A DNA stretch of 64,000 nt, from assembly GCF_041807905.1 (NCBI RefSeq), contig NZ_JBGVSA010000001.1:124001-188000 (forward strand), read 5' to 3'. The stretch is from JBGVSA01 sp041807905 (GTDB lineage: Bacteria > Pseudomonadota > Gammaproteobacteria > Burkholderiales > Rhodocyclaceae). The notes under the pieces were generated by a model, which was given only the letters and a program-made list of their open reading frames with translations, made no database searches and was not told the origin of the DNA. Within the stretch, counting starts at the first letter, position 1, and each line of letters starts with the position of its first letter. This document shows, piece by piece, positions 20,543 through 29,380 of the stretch. The position numbers were made by a program, and so were the translations under genes.

Positions 20543-20838
20543 TACGCGCCCTCCTTCTTATTCTTATCGGACTTGAACATGGCCAGCATGCGTTCGGTGA
20601 CCACGTAACCGCCGGCCGCGTTGGCCGCCCCCAGCAGCACGGCGAAGAAGCCGATGGCTTGTTCGACCGGCGTTTCGGCGTGGCCCAGCGCCACCATCGC
20701 GCCCACCACGACCACGCCGTGGACGAAGTTGGAGCCAGACATCAGCGGTGTATGCAGAATCACTGGCACGCGCGAGATCACCTCGTAGCCGGTGAATGCC
20801 GCCAGCATGAAAATATAAAGTGCAGTAAAGCCTTCCAT
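20542..20838 (-). CDS. pntAB: NAD(P) transhydrogenase subunit alpha part 2
   Basis: A 98-residue membrane protein with three hydrophobic segments. GYEVISRVPVILHTPLMSGSN is the family signature (short form: RVPVILHTPLMSG). It corresponds to the membrane end of the single-chain E. coli PntA. The three-gene form pntAA-pntAB-pntB seen here is common in alpha- and betaproteobacteria. Confidence 0.95.
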   Translation of the reverse strand: MEGFTALYIFMLAAFTGYEVISRVPVILHTPLMSGSNFVHGVVVVGAMVALGHAETPVEQAIGFFAVLLGAANAAGGYVVTERMLAMFKSDKNKKEGA

Positions 20839-20913
20839 GGGTTCTCCCGTAGCGAGAAGGAAGATGTTCAGTGCGGGGCGATCATGAAGCGACAGCCCCG
20901 CTCGTTCAGTCGA

Positions 20914-22038
20914 TCAGAGTCCGAGCACCTGCTTGACGCCAGCGTGGCGGACCTCACCGGCGTGCGTCAGGCACGTACCGGCCAGGACTTCATCCTCCCA
21001 GTCCAGCGTGAGCGTTCCTTCCTTGAGCATCGGGCTGATGAAGTTGAACAGGTTCTTGGAGAACATCTCCGACGCATGCACCGACATGCGGCTGGGCAAG
21101 TGCGTCGGTCCGATCAGCAGCACGCGGCCGATCTGGGTTTCGGCGCCGGCCACGCAGCCTTCGACGTTGCCACCGGTTTCGGCCGCCATATCGACGATGA
21201 TCGAACCTGCCTTCATGCCCGCCACCATGTCGGCGGTCACGATGCGCGGGGCTCGCTTGCCCGGCACGGCTGCCGTGGTGATCAGCACGTCGCACTGGGC
21301 GATGGCCTTGGCCAGCTTTTCGGCCTGCTGGCGCTTTTCGTCGTCGGTCAGCTCGCGGGCATAGCCACCCGTGCCGGCCGCCGAAACGCCGGTGTCGACG
21401 AACTTGGCGCCGAGAGATTCGATCTGCTCGCGGGTCTCGGGGCGCACGTCATAGGCCTCGACCATGGCACCCAGGCGCTTGGCGGTCGCGATGGCCTGCA
21501 GACCCGCAACACCTGCGCCGATGATGAGCACGCGCGCCGGACGGATGGTGCCGGCCGCATAGGTGAGCATCGGGAAGAACTTCGGGCACTTGGTGGCGGC
21601 GATCAGCACGCACTCGTAACCCGAGCAGGCAGCCTGCGAGGAGAGAATGTCCATGCTTTGCGCGCGCGAAATGCGCGGCAGCAGTTCCATTGGGAACGCG
21701 GTGATCTGCCCGGCCTGCAACTGTTTGATGCGCTCGGCGCTGGCATACGGTTGCAGCAGCCCCAGCAGGACCGCGCCCGGCTTGAGCTGCCCGACGATCT
21801 CGGCCGGCGGCGGGCTCACGGTCAGCAGGCAGTCGGACTGGGCCACCACCTCGGCGGCACTGTCGACCCATTTGACATCGGCGTAATCGCCTTCACCCAG
21901 AAAGGCACCCGCGGTCGCGCCGCGTTGCAGCACGATACTCGCGCCCAGTTGCTGGAATTTTTTCGCCACGTCGGGCGTGAGCGGAACACGCCGCTCGGCG
22001 GTATCGCCATCCTGCAAGACTCCGATAGTCCAGGACAT
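20914..22038 (-). CDS. pntAA: NAD(P) transhydrogenase subunit alpha part 1
   Basis: A 374-residue soluble domain I that binds NAD(H), related to alanine dehydrogenase. GVLQDGDTAERRVPLTPD marks the N-terminus, and the Rossmann loop is LIIGAGVAGLQAIATAKRLGA (GAGVAGLQ). It is the first gene of the three-gene operon. The 75-base gap to pntAB contains no other gene. Confidence 0.96.
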   Translation of the reverse strand: MSWTIGVLQDGDTAERRVPLTPDVAKKFQQLGASIVLQRGATAGAFLGEGDYADVKWVDSAAEVVAQSDCLLTVSPPPAEIVGQLKPGAVLLGLLQPYASAERIKQLQAGQITAFPMELLPRISRAQSMDILSSQAACSGYECVLIAATKCPKFFPMLTYAAGTIRPARVLIIGAGVAGLQAIATAKRLGAMVEAYDVRPETREQIESLGAKFVDTGVSAAGTGGYARELTDDEKRQQAEKLAKAIAQCDVLITTAAVPGKRAPRIVTADMVAGMKAGSIIVDMAAETGGNVEGCVAGAETQIGRVLLIGPTHLPSRMSVHASEMFSKNLFNFISPMLKEGTLTLDWEDEVLAGTCLTHAGEVRHAGVKQVLGL

Positions 22039-22134
22039 TGACTCTCCCTGTCGAGAAATGAAGCTTCGCCTCTATACCACGGACGCACCAACGATGCATC
22101 ATAAAAGACCCGTGCCATTCGCCGGACCGTCCGC

Positions 22135-23238
22135 ATGCCAAAACGTACAGATCGCAAACCCCGAAAAAAACGCCACTTGGCCTATACGCCCAAGGTGGGT
22201 CGCCCACCCGGCAGCATCGATTATGTAGGCGAAATCAAGGTTAAGAATCCGACGATTACTTTATTCGACTATGACGCCGAAGCTCTGACGGAAGTCACTT
22301 TCAAGTCGATTAATGACTCACGTCAATACACGCGCAAGCATCGTGGTCTTTGGTTAAATGTTCACGGCCTGCATGAGGCAGAAGTCATGCGCGAGATCGG
22401 CGCACGCTTCGGCCTGCACCCGCTGGTGCTCGAAGACATCGCGCACACACAGCAGCGCCCCAAGGTGGACGACTACGGCGAGTATCTTTTCGTCGTCATG
22501 CGCGCATTCAACTATGACAGCGCCACGCACGATGCTTCGAGCGACCAGATCAGTCTGGTGCTCGGCAAGAACTTCGTCCTGAGTTTCCAGGAGCGCCCCA
22601 CCGGCCTGTTCGATCCCATCCGCGAACGCCTGCGCCAGGACGGCTGCGCCTTGCGTCGTGCGGGGCCAGACGCCTTGCTTCATGCGCTCATCGATGCCGT
22701 CGTGGACCGCTACTTCATCGTAGTCGAGGCGATCGGCGACGACATCGAACTGCTCGAAGACGACATCATGAGCAGCACGGCCAGCCGCCCTATCGCCGAC
22801 ATCAACCACTACAAGCGCGAGGTGCTGGAAGTCCGCCGCGCCATCTGGCCGACGCGCGAAGTCGTCAACGTCCTGCTGCGGTCGGGGCCATTGCTACAGC
22901 CCGAAACCCAGCTCTACTTCCGCGACATCTACGATCACGCCGTCCACATCATTGACCAGCTCGACGCCCTCAGGGACCAGATCGGCGACCTCCTCGACAT
23001 CCACCTGTCGACGGTCAGCAACCGCCTCAATGCTGAAGTGCGTGTGCTCACGGTGGTCACCACGCTGCTCGCGCCCGCCTCGCTGGTGACCGGCTTCTTC
23101 GGCATGAACTTTCAGCACCTGCCATTTCTGGATGCGCGCGGAGGCTGGGAGATATCGCTTCTCATCATCCTGATCGCCGGCTGTTCGCTGGTCGGACTGC
23201 TCTACTGGCTGCGCTGGTGGACGATCAAGCGCAACTGA
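22135..23238 (+). CDS. corA: Magnesium/cobalt transporter CorA
   Basis: The 367-residue protein has a long cytoplasmic domain and two C-terminal membrane helices (about residues 300-365). The selectivity motif GMN is present in FFGMNFQHLPF. A very basic N-terminus (KRTDRKPRKKRH) precedes the funnel domain. CorA forms pentamers and brings in Mg2+. It is divergent from pntAA and is a single gene. Confidence 0.93.
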   Translation: MPKRTDRKPRKKRHLAYTPKVGRPPGSIDYVGEIKVKNPTITLFDYDAEALTEVTFKSINDSRQYTRKHRGLWLNVHGLHEAEVMREIGARFGLHPLVLEDIAHTQQRPKVDDYGEYLFVVMRAFNYDSATHDASSDQISLVLGKNFVLSFQERPTGLFDPIRERLRQDGCALRRAGPDALLHALIDAVVDRYFIVVEAIGDDIELLEDDIMSSTASRPIADINHYKREVLEVRRAIWPTREVVNVLLRSGPLLQPETQLYFRDIYDHAVHIIDQLDALRDQIGDLLDIHLSTVSNRLNAEVRVLTVVTTLLAPASLVTGFFGMNFQHLPFLDARGGWEISLLIILIAGCSLVGLLYWLRWWTIKRN

Positions 23239-23265
23239 TGTCGCGCGGGGGCCAGCCAGCGGTGC

Positions 23266-23751
23266 TCAGGCCGCCGCGTCGACCAGCTCGGGTTTGAGGA
23301 TGTCGATCACTGTCTGCGGGGAAAGCCCCACCAGGTATCCGCGCTTGCCGCCATTGATGTAAATCTTGTCGAGCGCCGCGATGGTCCGCTCCATATAGAC
23401 CGGCATCGCTTTGCGGGTGCCGAACGGACTTGTTCCGCCAATCATGTAGCCGGAATGGCGATTGGCAACATCCGGACTGCACGGCGCGATACTCTTCACA
23501 CCGATATGCCGCGCGAGATTCTTCGTCGATACCTCGCGATCGCCGTGCATCAGCACGACCAGCGGACGTTTGTGCTCGTCCTCCATGATCAGCGTCTTGA
23601 CGACGGCATGCTCGGGCACGCCAAGCTCGCGGCTGCTCACAGTCGTTCCGCCATGTTCTTCGTATTCGTACAGGTGATGGGTGAAGTCCGCGTTGTGCGA
23701 CCGCAGCACGCGGATCGCGGCCGTCACCGGCGTCTTGTCGTGATGACTCAT
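23266..23751 (-). CDS. ybaK: Cys-tRNA(Pro)/Cys-tRNA(Cys) deacylase YbaK/EbsC
   Basis: The 161-residue YbaK-family protein frees wrongly charged Cys-tRNA(Pro). Family residues include the catalytic lysine region AVVKTLIMED (lysine near residue 50), GYMIGGTSPFGTRKAMPVYME and the C-terminal GKRGYLVGLSPQTV. It converges with corA, 27 bases apart. Confidence 0.92.
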   Translation of the reverse strand: MSHHDKTPVTAAIRVLRSHNADFTHHLYEYEEHGGTTVSSRELGVPEHAVVKTLIMEDEHKRPLVVLMHGDREVSTKNLARHIGVKSIAPCSPDVANRHSGYMIGGTSPFGTRKAMPVYMERTIAALDKIYINGGKRGYLVGLSPQTVIDILKPELVDAAA

Positions 23752-23792
23752 GGTGTTGTTCTGCTGAATGTAGCGCCGACTAAACTGAAATC

Positions 23793-24353
23793 ATGACACT
23801 GAGACTCTGCGCAAGCGCTTTCGTCTGCCTGCTGATCGTTCCGGCCTGCGCCGTGGCCGAGGTTTACCGCTGGACGGACCGCGACGGCAGGGTGCACTAC
23901 GGCGACCAGCCGCCCGCCGGCGTGTCGGCGCGGCGCGTCGATGCCAGCGTCAACGTCGTGCCCGCGGTGCCCCGCGCGCCCGCTCAACCAGCCGCCCCAG
24001 CGGTGCCTGCGGCGCCCCCGTCCGCCAACACTCCGCCACAACCCGCCAGCCCGCCTGATCCACAGGATGAACTGCGCGCCCGCATGCTCGCGCAATGCCG
24101 CCAGAACCGCGGCATCGATTGCGAAAACGAAGTCGAGGCGATGCTCACCCCTCCGTGGAACGGCTATATCGAAGCTCCGTGGTGGCCTGTATGGGGCATC
24201 GCACCGCCGCGCCCGCGTCCGCCATCGCCGCCACGCCCGGAGCCACCCCGACCGCCCAAGCCCAAACCCGATCCGGTGCCAAAGCCCACTCCCGCGCCCA
24301 CACCCAAGCCTGTGCAGCCCAGGCGCGGGTGGTCGTTCGAGCGCTGGGAGTGA
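23793..24353 (+). CDS. Proline-rich DUF4124 periplasmic protein
   Basis: The 186-residue protein has a signal peptide (cleavage near VAE) followed by a DUF4124 motif, VYRWTDRDGRVHYGDQPP, at about residues 24-41. The rest is a low-complexity Ala/Pro-rich linker and a C-terminal Pro/Arg/Lys-rich tail with repeated RPP, PKPKP and PTPAPTPKP. The function of DUF4124 is unknown. The tail resembles cell-wall-spanning linkers. Confidence 0.75.
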   Translation: MTLRLCASAFVCLLIVPACAVAEVYRWTDRDGRVHYGDQPPAGVSARRVDASVNVVPAVPRAPAQPAAPAVPAAPPSANTPPQPASPPDPQDELRARMLAQCRQNRGIDCENEVEAMLTPPWNGYIEAPWWPVWGIAPPRPRPPSPPRPEPPRPPKPKPDPVPKPTPAPTPKPVQPRRGWSFERWE

Positions 24354-24380
24354 GCTTCGCGCCCGCCCGCGTCCAGACGC

Positions 24381-25049
24381 TCAGAGCACGTCCAGCAATT
24401 CGACCTCGAACACCAGCGTGGCATTGGGCGGGATCGCGCCGCCGGCACCGCGCGCGCCATAACCCATGTGCGGCGGGATCGTCAGCTTGCGCGTGCCTCC
24501 GACTTTCATCCCGGCCACGCCCTTGTCCCAGCCCGAAATGACTTGGCGGCGCCCCAGATCGAAGCTGAACGGCTCGCCGCGATCCTTGCTGGAATCGAAC
24601 TTGGTGCCGTCGAGCAACCAGCCGGTGTAGTGCACGACCACCGTGCGCCCAGGCTTGGCCTCGGCGCCCGTGCCAAAAATGCTGTCTTCGATGGTCAGGT
24701 CGGACAACACGTCGAGCAATTCGACCTCGAACACCAGCGTCGCATTGGGCGGAATCACGCCGCCCGCGCCGCGCGCGCCGTAGCCCAATTCGGGCGGAAT
24801 CGTCAGCTTGCGCGTGCCACCGACCTTCATGCCCTGCACGCCTTCATCCCACCCCGGGATGACCTGACGCCCACCCAGTTCGAAGCTGAACGGCTGATTG
24901 CGATCCTTGCTGGAGTCGAACTTGGCGCCATCGGTGAGCCAGCCGGTGTAATGAACGGCAACGTTGCTGCCGGCCTTGGCTTCGGTGCCCGAGCCCTGGA
25001 CAACGTCCTCGATGACAAGTCCGGTGGAAGTGGTGACGGGTTCGGCCAT
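24381..25049 (-). CDS. FKBP-type peptidyl-prolyl isomerase with two tandem domains
   Basis: The 222-residue cytoplasmic protein (no signal peptide) has two nearly identical FKBP domains, about residues 5-111 and 112-222. Each has VHYTGWL.DG.KFDSSKDR, the QVI.GWD motif, the active-site region MKVGGTRKLTIPP and the C-terminal ATLVFEVELLDVL. Single-domain bacterial FKBPs of this type are about 110-120 residues, so this is a doubled protein. All substrate-pocket residues are conserved in both halves, so both are likely active prolyl isomerases. Confidence 0.92.
   Translation of the reverse strand: MAEPVTTSTGLVIEDVVQGSGTEAKAGSNVAVHYTGWLTDGAKFDSSKDRNQPFSFELGGRQVIPGWDEGVQGMKVGGTRKLTIPPELGYGARGAGGVIPPNATLVFEVELLDVLSDLTIEDSIFGTGAEAKPGRTVVVHYTGWLLDGTKFDSSKDRGEPFSFDLGRRQVISGWDKGVAGMKVGGTRKLTIPPHMGYGARGAGGAIPPNATLVFEVELLDVL
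24396..25037 (-). repeat. 321-bp tandem duplication inside the FKBP gene
   Basis: Matching anchors are spaced exactly 321 bases apart. CGACCTCGAACACCAGCGT occurs at 24401 and 24722, and GTCAGCTTGCGCGTGCC at 24481 and 24802. The period is 107 codons, so one copy was duplicated in frame. The two copies differ mainly at third positions and a few linker residues. Confidence 0.85.
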
Positions 25050-25265
25050 TGGGCGCTCCTTCTGTAACAGTCAAAGGGAAGAATGATAATGTCGGACGTC
25101 GCCGCTGAGCCGGTCTTGGGCCGAAAAGTCATCCAGGGTCGTCTTCGGAACGCACAGCACCAGCGGCTGCGGTGCATTCCCAAGACAATCCATGGCGCCA
25201 CGACGCTGGCGCCCGCCTCGTGCACTGCTTGTCCAGCACGCGGCTTTCAACCAAGTGAATGAAAC

Positions 25266-26093
25266 ATGACCGAGGATTTTCTCCCGCTCTTCTCGGCGGG
25301 ACACCACGCGTCCGACGACGCATTGCTCTTTGCATACACAGGCGATGAACAGATCCTGCGTGCCGACCTGACCCTGCCAGCCCTGGCGGATCTCGCTTCG
25401 CTGGGGCCTGCCGGCAGCGACAACATCATCGGCACGCTCGGCGGCCGCGATTGTCGTGCGCTCGCCTGGCCGCGCGGCACTGCGCTGCCGGATGGGCTGA
25501 TCGCGCAAGGCATGCGTGACGTGCTGACCGCCCAGGCCGCCCACATCGCCTCCATTACTGTGCGCGCACGCCAAATGGCGACCTGGGACCTCCACTCGCG
25601 CCACTGCGGCGCCTGTGGCACGGCCACCTTCGTCGTCGCAGGCGAGCCTGCCAAGGAATGTCCCAACTGCGGACTGCGCGAATACCCACGCATCGCTCCC
25701 GCTGCCATGATCCTCATCCGGCGCGGCGACCGGCTGCTGCTGGCGCGCTCGCCCCATTTCAAGCCCGGCGTCTACAGTGCGCTCGCAGGCTTCGTCGAGG
25801 CCGGCGAAAGCGTGGAGACCTGCATCCACCGCGAAGTACTTGAAGAAGTCGGGCTGAAGATCGACAACCTGCGTTACTTTTCCAGCCAATCCTGGCCATT
25901 CCCGCATTCGCTGATGCTGGCATTCCACGCGGATTACGTTTCCGGCGACATCGTGCCGCAAGCGGACGAAATCGAAGACGCCGGCTGGTACGACGTCGAT
26001 GCGCTGCCCGGACTGCCCGCGCCGATCAGCATCGCCAGCCGCCTGATTGCCAACGCGGTGGACGAGATCCGCGCACGTCGAGCGGCAGGTTGA
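25266..26093 (+). CDS. nudC: NAD+ diphosphatase / NADH pyrophosphatase (Nudix)
   Basis: NudC splits NAD(H) to NMN(H) and AMP and removes NAD caps from RNA. The 275-residue protein has a zinc ribbon (C114, C117, C132, C135) followed by the Nudix domain with box GFVEAGES...REVLEEVGL at about 175-197. The NudC-specific motif after the box reads SQSWPFPHS, differing from the usual QPWPFPxS by one Pro to Ser change. The upstream 216 bases contain no gene, and the ribosome binding site is weak. Confidence 0.92.
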   Translation: MTEDFLPLFSAGHHASDDALLFAYTGDEQILRADLTLPALADLASLGPAGSDNIIGTLGGRDCRALAWPRGTALPDGLIAQGMRDVLTAQAAHIASITVRARQMATWDLHSRHCGACGTATFVVAGEPAKECPNCGLREYPRIAPAAMILIRRGDRLLLARSPHFKPGVYSALAGFVEAGESVETCIHREVLEEVGLKIDNLRYFSSQSWPFPHSLMLAFHADYVSGDIVPQADEIEDAGWYDVDALPGLPAPISIASRLIANAVDEIRARRAAG

Positions 26094-26313
26094 GCTTTTT
26101 ACCCGCCGATCGGGTCAATCGATTCACCCGGCCTCCGTGAGGCATGGTCCGGCTGCGACGACAAGGAATACGCTTTCGTCACCCTGTCGAATGGCGCTCG
26201 GCGCCGACCGTTCGGCGCTCATGGAAAACGCTTAACTGATTTTCCGAGTACCCTTCGCCACATTGCGACGCCTCACTCCACAGGCCCGCGCTGGAACACA
26301 GGGGAAACGAAAA

Positions 26314-27285
26314 ATGCTGAGGCGATTGTTGCTGGGATGTGTGATGGGTCTGGCCTTGCCTGCGCTGGCGCACGCAGATCCGCTCAAAGGCTGGGTTCAG
26401 GGTAGCGAAGAATTCCCTTCGCACCAGGGCCTCAAGTTGTTCATGGACGAGGTCAAGGCCAAGACGGGCGGCAAGTTCGAAGGACAGATCCAGACCAAAG
26501 ACACGCTCGGCGACATCTACAAGGCATTGCCGCTCGTCGACAAGGGCCAGCTCGATGTCGCAGTCATCAGCAACACGCCGATGTACAAGGCTGTGCCCGA
26601 AATGGAAGTACTGTCGCTGCCATTCATGTTTTCCGATACGCGCGGAATGATGAAGGCGCTCGATGGCGAACTCGGCAAAGGGCTGGAAAAGAAACTCGCC
26701 ACCAAGAGCTTCATCGTACTCGGTTGGTACGACGGCGGCTCCCGCTCGTTCTACCTCAAGACAAAGCCGACGGGTTATGCCACCGATATCGAAGGCAAGA
26801 CCTTGCGCGTGGCCGACCGCGAAGCGCTGCGCACCATGGTTACCTCACTGGGCGGATCGGCCGTGATGATGCCGCTGAACCAGATGCCCAAGGCCTTCAC
26901 GAGCAATGAACTGGATGGCGCCGAGACCGACATCTTCACCTATGCCAAGGAAGAGCACTTCAAGTACGCGCCGTATTTCCTGGTCAGCAACCACAGCATG
27001 CAGCCAGAGGCTCTGATCGTTTCCACCCAGTTGTGGGCAAAACTGTCGGAAGCGGAAAAGAAGGTCTTCCTGGAGGCTGGCCACAACTCGGCCGTCGCCA
27101 TGCGAGAACTGTGGGCCAGGCAGAGCGCCACATTGCGCGCCAAGCTCGAAAAACAGGGCGTGAAATTCCTCGATCTGAAGAACCAGACGTCTTTCATCTC
27201 GCGCATGCGCCAGGTCTACCAGCCGATCCTCAACAAGCCCGATGCGAGCGAACTCATGCTGCGCATCATGACGACGCGAGGCTAA
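26314..27285 (+). CDS. TRAP transporter substrate-binding protein, DctP family
   Basis: The ATG behind AGGGGAAACGAAAA gives 323 residues with a signal peptide ending AHA-D. An upstream TTG is not used because it would precede the signal peptide. GQLDVAVISNTPMYK, the conserved arginine region GKTLRVADREALRTM and FTSNELDGAETD are typical of DctP proteins, which bind organic acids such as C4-dicarboxylates, sialic acid or keto acids. No DctQ/DctM membrane genes are nearby, so it must work with a transporter encoded elsewhere. Confidence 0.88.
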   Translation: MLRRLLLGCVMGLALPALAHADPLKGWVQGSEEFPSHQGLKLFMDEVKAKTGGKFEGQIQTKDTLGDIYKALPLVDKGQLDVAVISNTPMYKAVPEMEVLSLPFMFSDTRGMMKALDGELGKGLEKKLATKSFIVLGWYDGGSRSFYLKTKPTGYATDIEGKTLRVADREALRTMVTSLGGSAVMMPLNQMPKAFTSNELDGAETDIFTYAKEEHFKYAPYFLVSNHSMQPEALIVSTQLWAKLSEAEKKVFLEAGHNSAVAMRELWARQSATLRAKLEKQGVKFLDLKNQTSFISRMRQVYQPILNKPDASELMLRIMTTRG

Positions 27286-27454
27286 GGCAACACCAACGAC
27301 GCCAAAACCGCATCCCAAGACATCTCTAGGAGAGACCCAGCAGGCGGGCCAGACGTTTCTGGTATTGGTGGCGAACTGATTTGAATCGACCCGCGTCATC
27401 TTTTCGAAGGGCATTGTCCTGCGCCTTGCATGCAAGTGACGTGAGGAGAAGGTA

Positions 27455-27967
27455 ATGCGGTGGGTCGGCTTGATCGTGGCGATCTGGATATTGGCCGCCT
27501 GCGAGCGCGCGGCCGAGCCTCGGAGCGTGCAGCCTGCGCAAGCCGAGAGCTCGATAGCCTCGGACGCCAACGAAACACCATGGGGGACGGTAAATATCGC
27601 CGGCCCGGGGCCGACCAGCTTCATGCCCTGCGAAGCGATGATATCGCCCGCCTCCACATTGGTCCTGTCGATGAGCTGGGAGGCCTGTGCCACTGTGCCG
27701 CTGCAGCAGATCAAGGCTGTCGGCTCGCAAACGGAAGACGGCGAGACACGAATCAGCGTTCGCCACTACAGCACAGTCGACGGGCGCATCGTCATCTATA
27801 GCTACGAATGCGCCAGCAACCGCCCCTGCAACGGCGACAACGGCGTCACCTGGCACCGCGAAGCCCGCAGTCTGACGCTGAACCAGACCCGCCTCGATCT
27901 GTTCAACTCGGGCGGCGCTCGCAGCATTCCGCTCGCTGAACAGATCAGCGGCACACTCCACTACTGA
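27455..27967 (+). CDS. Putative lipoprotein, unknown function
   Basis: A 170-residue protein with a lipoprotein signal (lipobox ILAAC, Cys16) and a strong ribosome binding site GAGGAGAAGG. The mature part has four more cysteines (in FMPCEAM, WEACAT, YECAS and RPCNG), suggesting two disulfides. I do not recognise a family. The E after C16 does not match the Asp+2 inner-membrane retention signal, so outer membrane sorting is likely. Confidence 0.7.
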   Translation: MRWVGLIVAIWILAACERAAEPRSVQPAQAESSIASDANETPWGTVNIAGPGPTSFMPCEAMISPASTLVLSMSWEACATVPLQQIKAVGSQTEDGETRISVRHYSTVDGRIVIYSYECASNRPCNGDNGVTWHREARSLTLNQTRLDLFNSGGARSIPLAEQISGTLHY

Positions 27968-28051
27968 CGCAAGTCCATTCAGGCATCGCGTCGATTCGCG
28001 CAGTCCTGCCCGCGCCATCTCTGCGCGCGACTACCGCGTGGCGAACGCTCT

Positions 28052-28267
28052 TTAGAGCCCCAGCCGCTTTTCTTCGTACGACGCCAGCAAGCCCCAACTG
28101 CGGCCACGTCGATGGACGACATCGAGGATCGCGCTCGGACGGATGACGGTGCGCGTGTGCGTTTCCACGCCGCCACTGCGGCGATCATGCGGTTGCGCCA
28201 ACACGGGCGCTTGCGGGATGAAGTTGGCTGGACCTTGCAGCAGGCTGAACAAGCGAATCGTCTTCAT
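28052..28267 (-). CDS. Small hypothetical protein downstream of lexA
   Basis: A 71-residue frame starting MKTIRLFSLLQGPANFIPQA, 41 bases after the lexA stop on the same strand, so it should be transcribed from the SOS-controlled lexA promoter. It is basic, with an aromatic C-terminal half (RRGRSWGLLASYEEKRLGL) and no membrane segment. In other bacteria the gene next to lexA can be a cell-division inhibitor (sulA), but I see no similarity to SulA. An in-frame upstream start exists at 28312 inside the lexA end. I favour 28267 because of the AGAGA before it. Confidence 0.5.
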   Translation of the reverse strand: MKTIRLFSLLQGPANFIPQAPVLAQPHDRRSGGVETHTRTVIRPSAILDVVHRRGRSWGLLASYEEKRLGL

Positions 28268-28308
28268 GATGGGTTCTCTGGAAAGCTGGAAAAAGGATCG
28301 GCGCGTGT

Positions 28309-28923
28309 TCAACGCGGAAAACCGTCGCGGATCAGGCCGACGGCGATGCCTTCGATCGTCAGCTGACTGCGTTCTGGATCAACGAGGATGGGCGCGTAGT
28401 CGCGGTTCTCCGCGATCAATTCGACGATCCCGTCGCGGTGGCGCTTGAGGCGCTTGACGGTGACGTCGTCGTCTACACGTGCAACGACGATCTGCCCGTC
28501 GCGGGCTTCGTGCGTGCGGTGCACGGCCAACAGATCGCCATCGAAGATGCCGGCGTCGATCATTGATGCGCCCCGCACCTGCAACAGGAAGTCAGCACGC
28601 GGAGTGAACAGCGCCGGATCGACCTGGTGCCGGGACTGGATATGCTCTTGCGCCAGTATCGGGGCGCCGGCGGCGACGCGGCCGATCAACGGAATACCCA
28701 GGGATTCCACCAGCCGCAGACCACGGGCTGAACCAGCTTCAAGCAGCAAGGCGCCTTTCTGGACGAGCGCCTTGATGTGGCTCTCCGCCGCATTGGGCGA
28801 GGCGAAATTGAAGGCGTGCGCGATTTCGGCACGCGTGGGCGGCATGCCATTGGCCTCGATGGCTTCGCGAATGAAGTCGAGGATTTCTTGTTGCCGGCGC
28901 GTCAAAACGGATTCGGATGCCAT
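28309..28923 (-). CDS. lexA: SOS repressor LexA
   Basis: LexA represses the DNA damage regulon and cleaves itself when RecA filaments form. The 204-residue protein has an N-terminal winged helix (TRRQQEILDFIRE, PPTRAEIAHAFNF), the cleavage site Ala85-Gly86 in GRVAAGAP, the catalytic serine S120 in RGASMIDAG and lysine K157 in DDVTVKRLKR. The start at 28923 follows GGAGGTGGCA. A perfect LexA box lies 17 bases upstream, so the gene is autoregulated. Confidence 0.98.
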   Translation of the reverse strand: MASESVLTRRQQEILDFIREAIEANGMPPTRAEIAHAFNFASPNAAESHIKALVQKGALLLEAGSARGLRLVESLGIPLIGRVAAGAPILAQEHIQSRHQVDPALFTPRADFLLQVRGASMIDAGIFDGDLLAVHRTHEARDGQIVVARVDDDVTVKRLKRHRDGIVELIAENRDYAPILVDPERSQLTIEGIAVGLIRDGFPR

Positions 28924-28940
28924 TGCCACCTCCTGGAATA

Positions 28941-28974
28941 CTGTATTTATATACAGCACCCAGGAAATGCGCAA
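28941..28974 (-). promoter_or_regulatory. lexA promoter with SOS box
   Basis: CTGTATTTATATACAG (28941-28956) fits the LexA consensus CTGT-N8-ACAG on both strands. On the minus strand a -35 TTGCGC (28969-28974) and a -10 TATAAA (28946-28951) are 17 bases apart. The -10 lies inside the box, so LexA binding would block RNA polymerase directly. Confidence 0.88.
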
Positions 28975-29014
28975 GAATTTTCTGTGCCGGCGCGCCCCAT
29001 CGGGCGCAGATTGC

Positions 29015-29221
29015 TCAGAACGCCAATTCGTCGCCCTCTTCCGCCATGGGCGGCGGCTCGGGGATTTCGTCCAGGCGGTGGCTGCGCGCCATTTCCGCCC
29101 GGCACGCCACGATCTGGTCAGCCAGGCCGGGCAAGGGTGGAATGTGCTCACCCGAACGCAGGCTGCGTTGTGACTGGTAGAAGCTCATTTGCGCGATCGC
29201 GCGACGACGGCGTTCGAACAT
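29015..29221 (-). CDS. Small hypothetical protein upstream of lexA
   Basis: A 68-residue soluble frame beginning MFERRRRAIAQMSFYQSQ and ending in the acidic EPPPMAEEGDELAF, with GAGGG eight bases before the ATG. The frame is open further upstream to 29290. Tyr, Gln, Arg and acidic residues suggest a folded small protein, but I recognise no family. It ends 41 bases upstream of the lexA promoter and could be transcribed into lexA. Confidence 0.45.
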   Translation of the reverse strand: MFERRRRAIAQMSFYQSQRSLRSGEHIPPLPGLADQIVACRAEMARSHRLDEIPEPPPMAEEGDELAF

Positions 29222-29380
29222 GACTCGGGCCCTCTGTTTCGTTGAGTGCGCGAATCGTTTGTTGTGATCGACCATGCGTCGCGCTCGCATGCCCCTACTT
29301 CAGACCACATTGCACTGCAGCGCAAGCTGGAAGAAAGGGCTGCCCGTGACGAAAATCACCCGGCATTGCGCCGTATCGGT

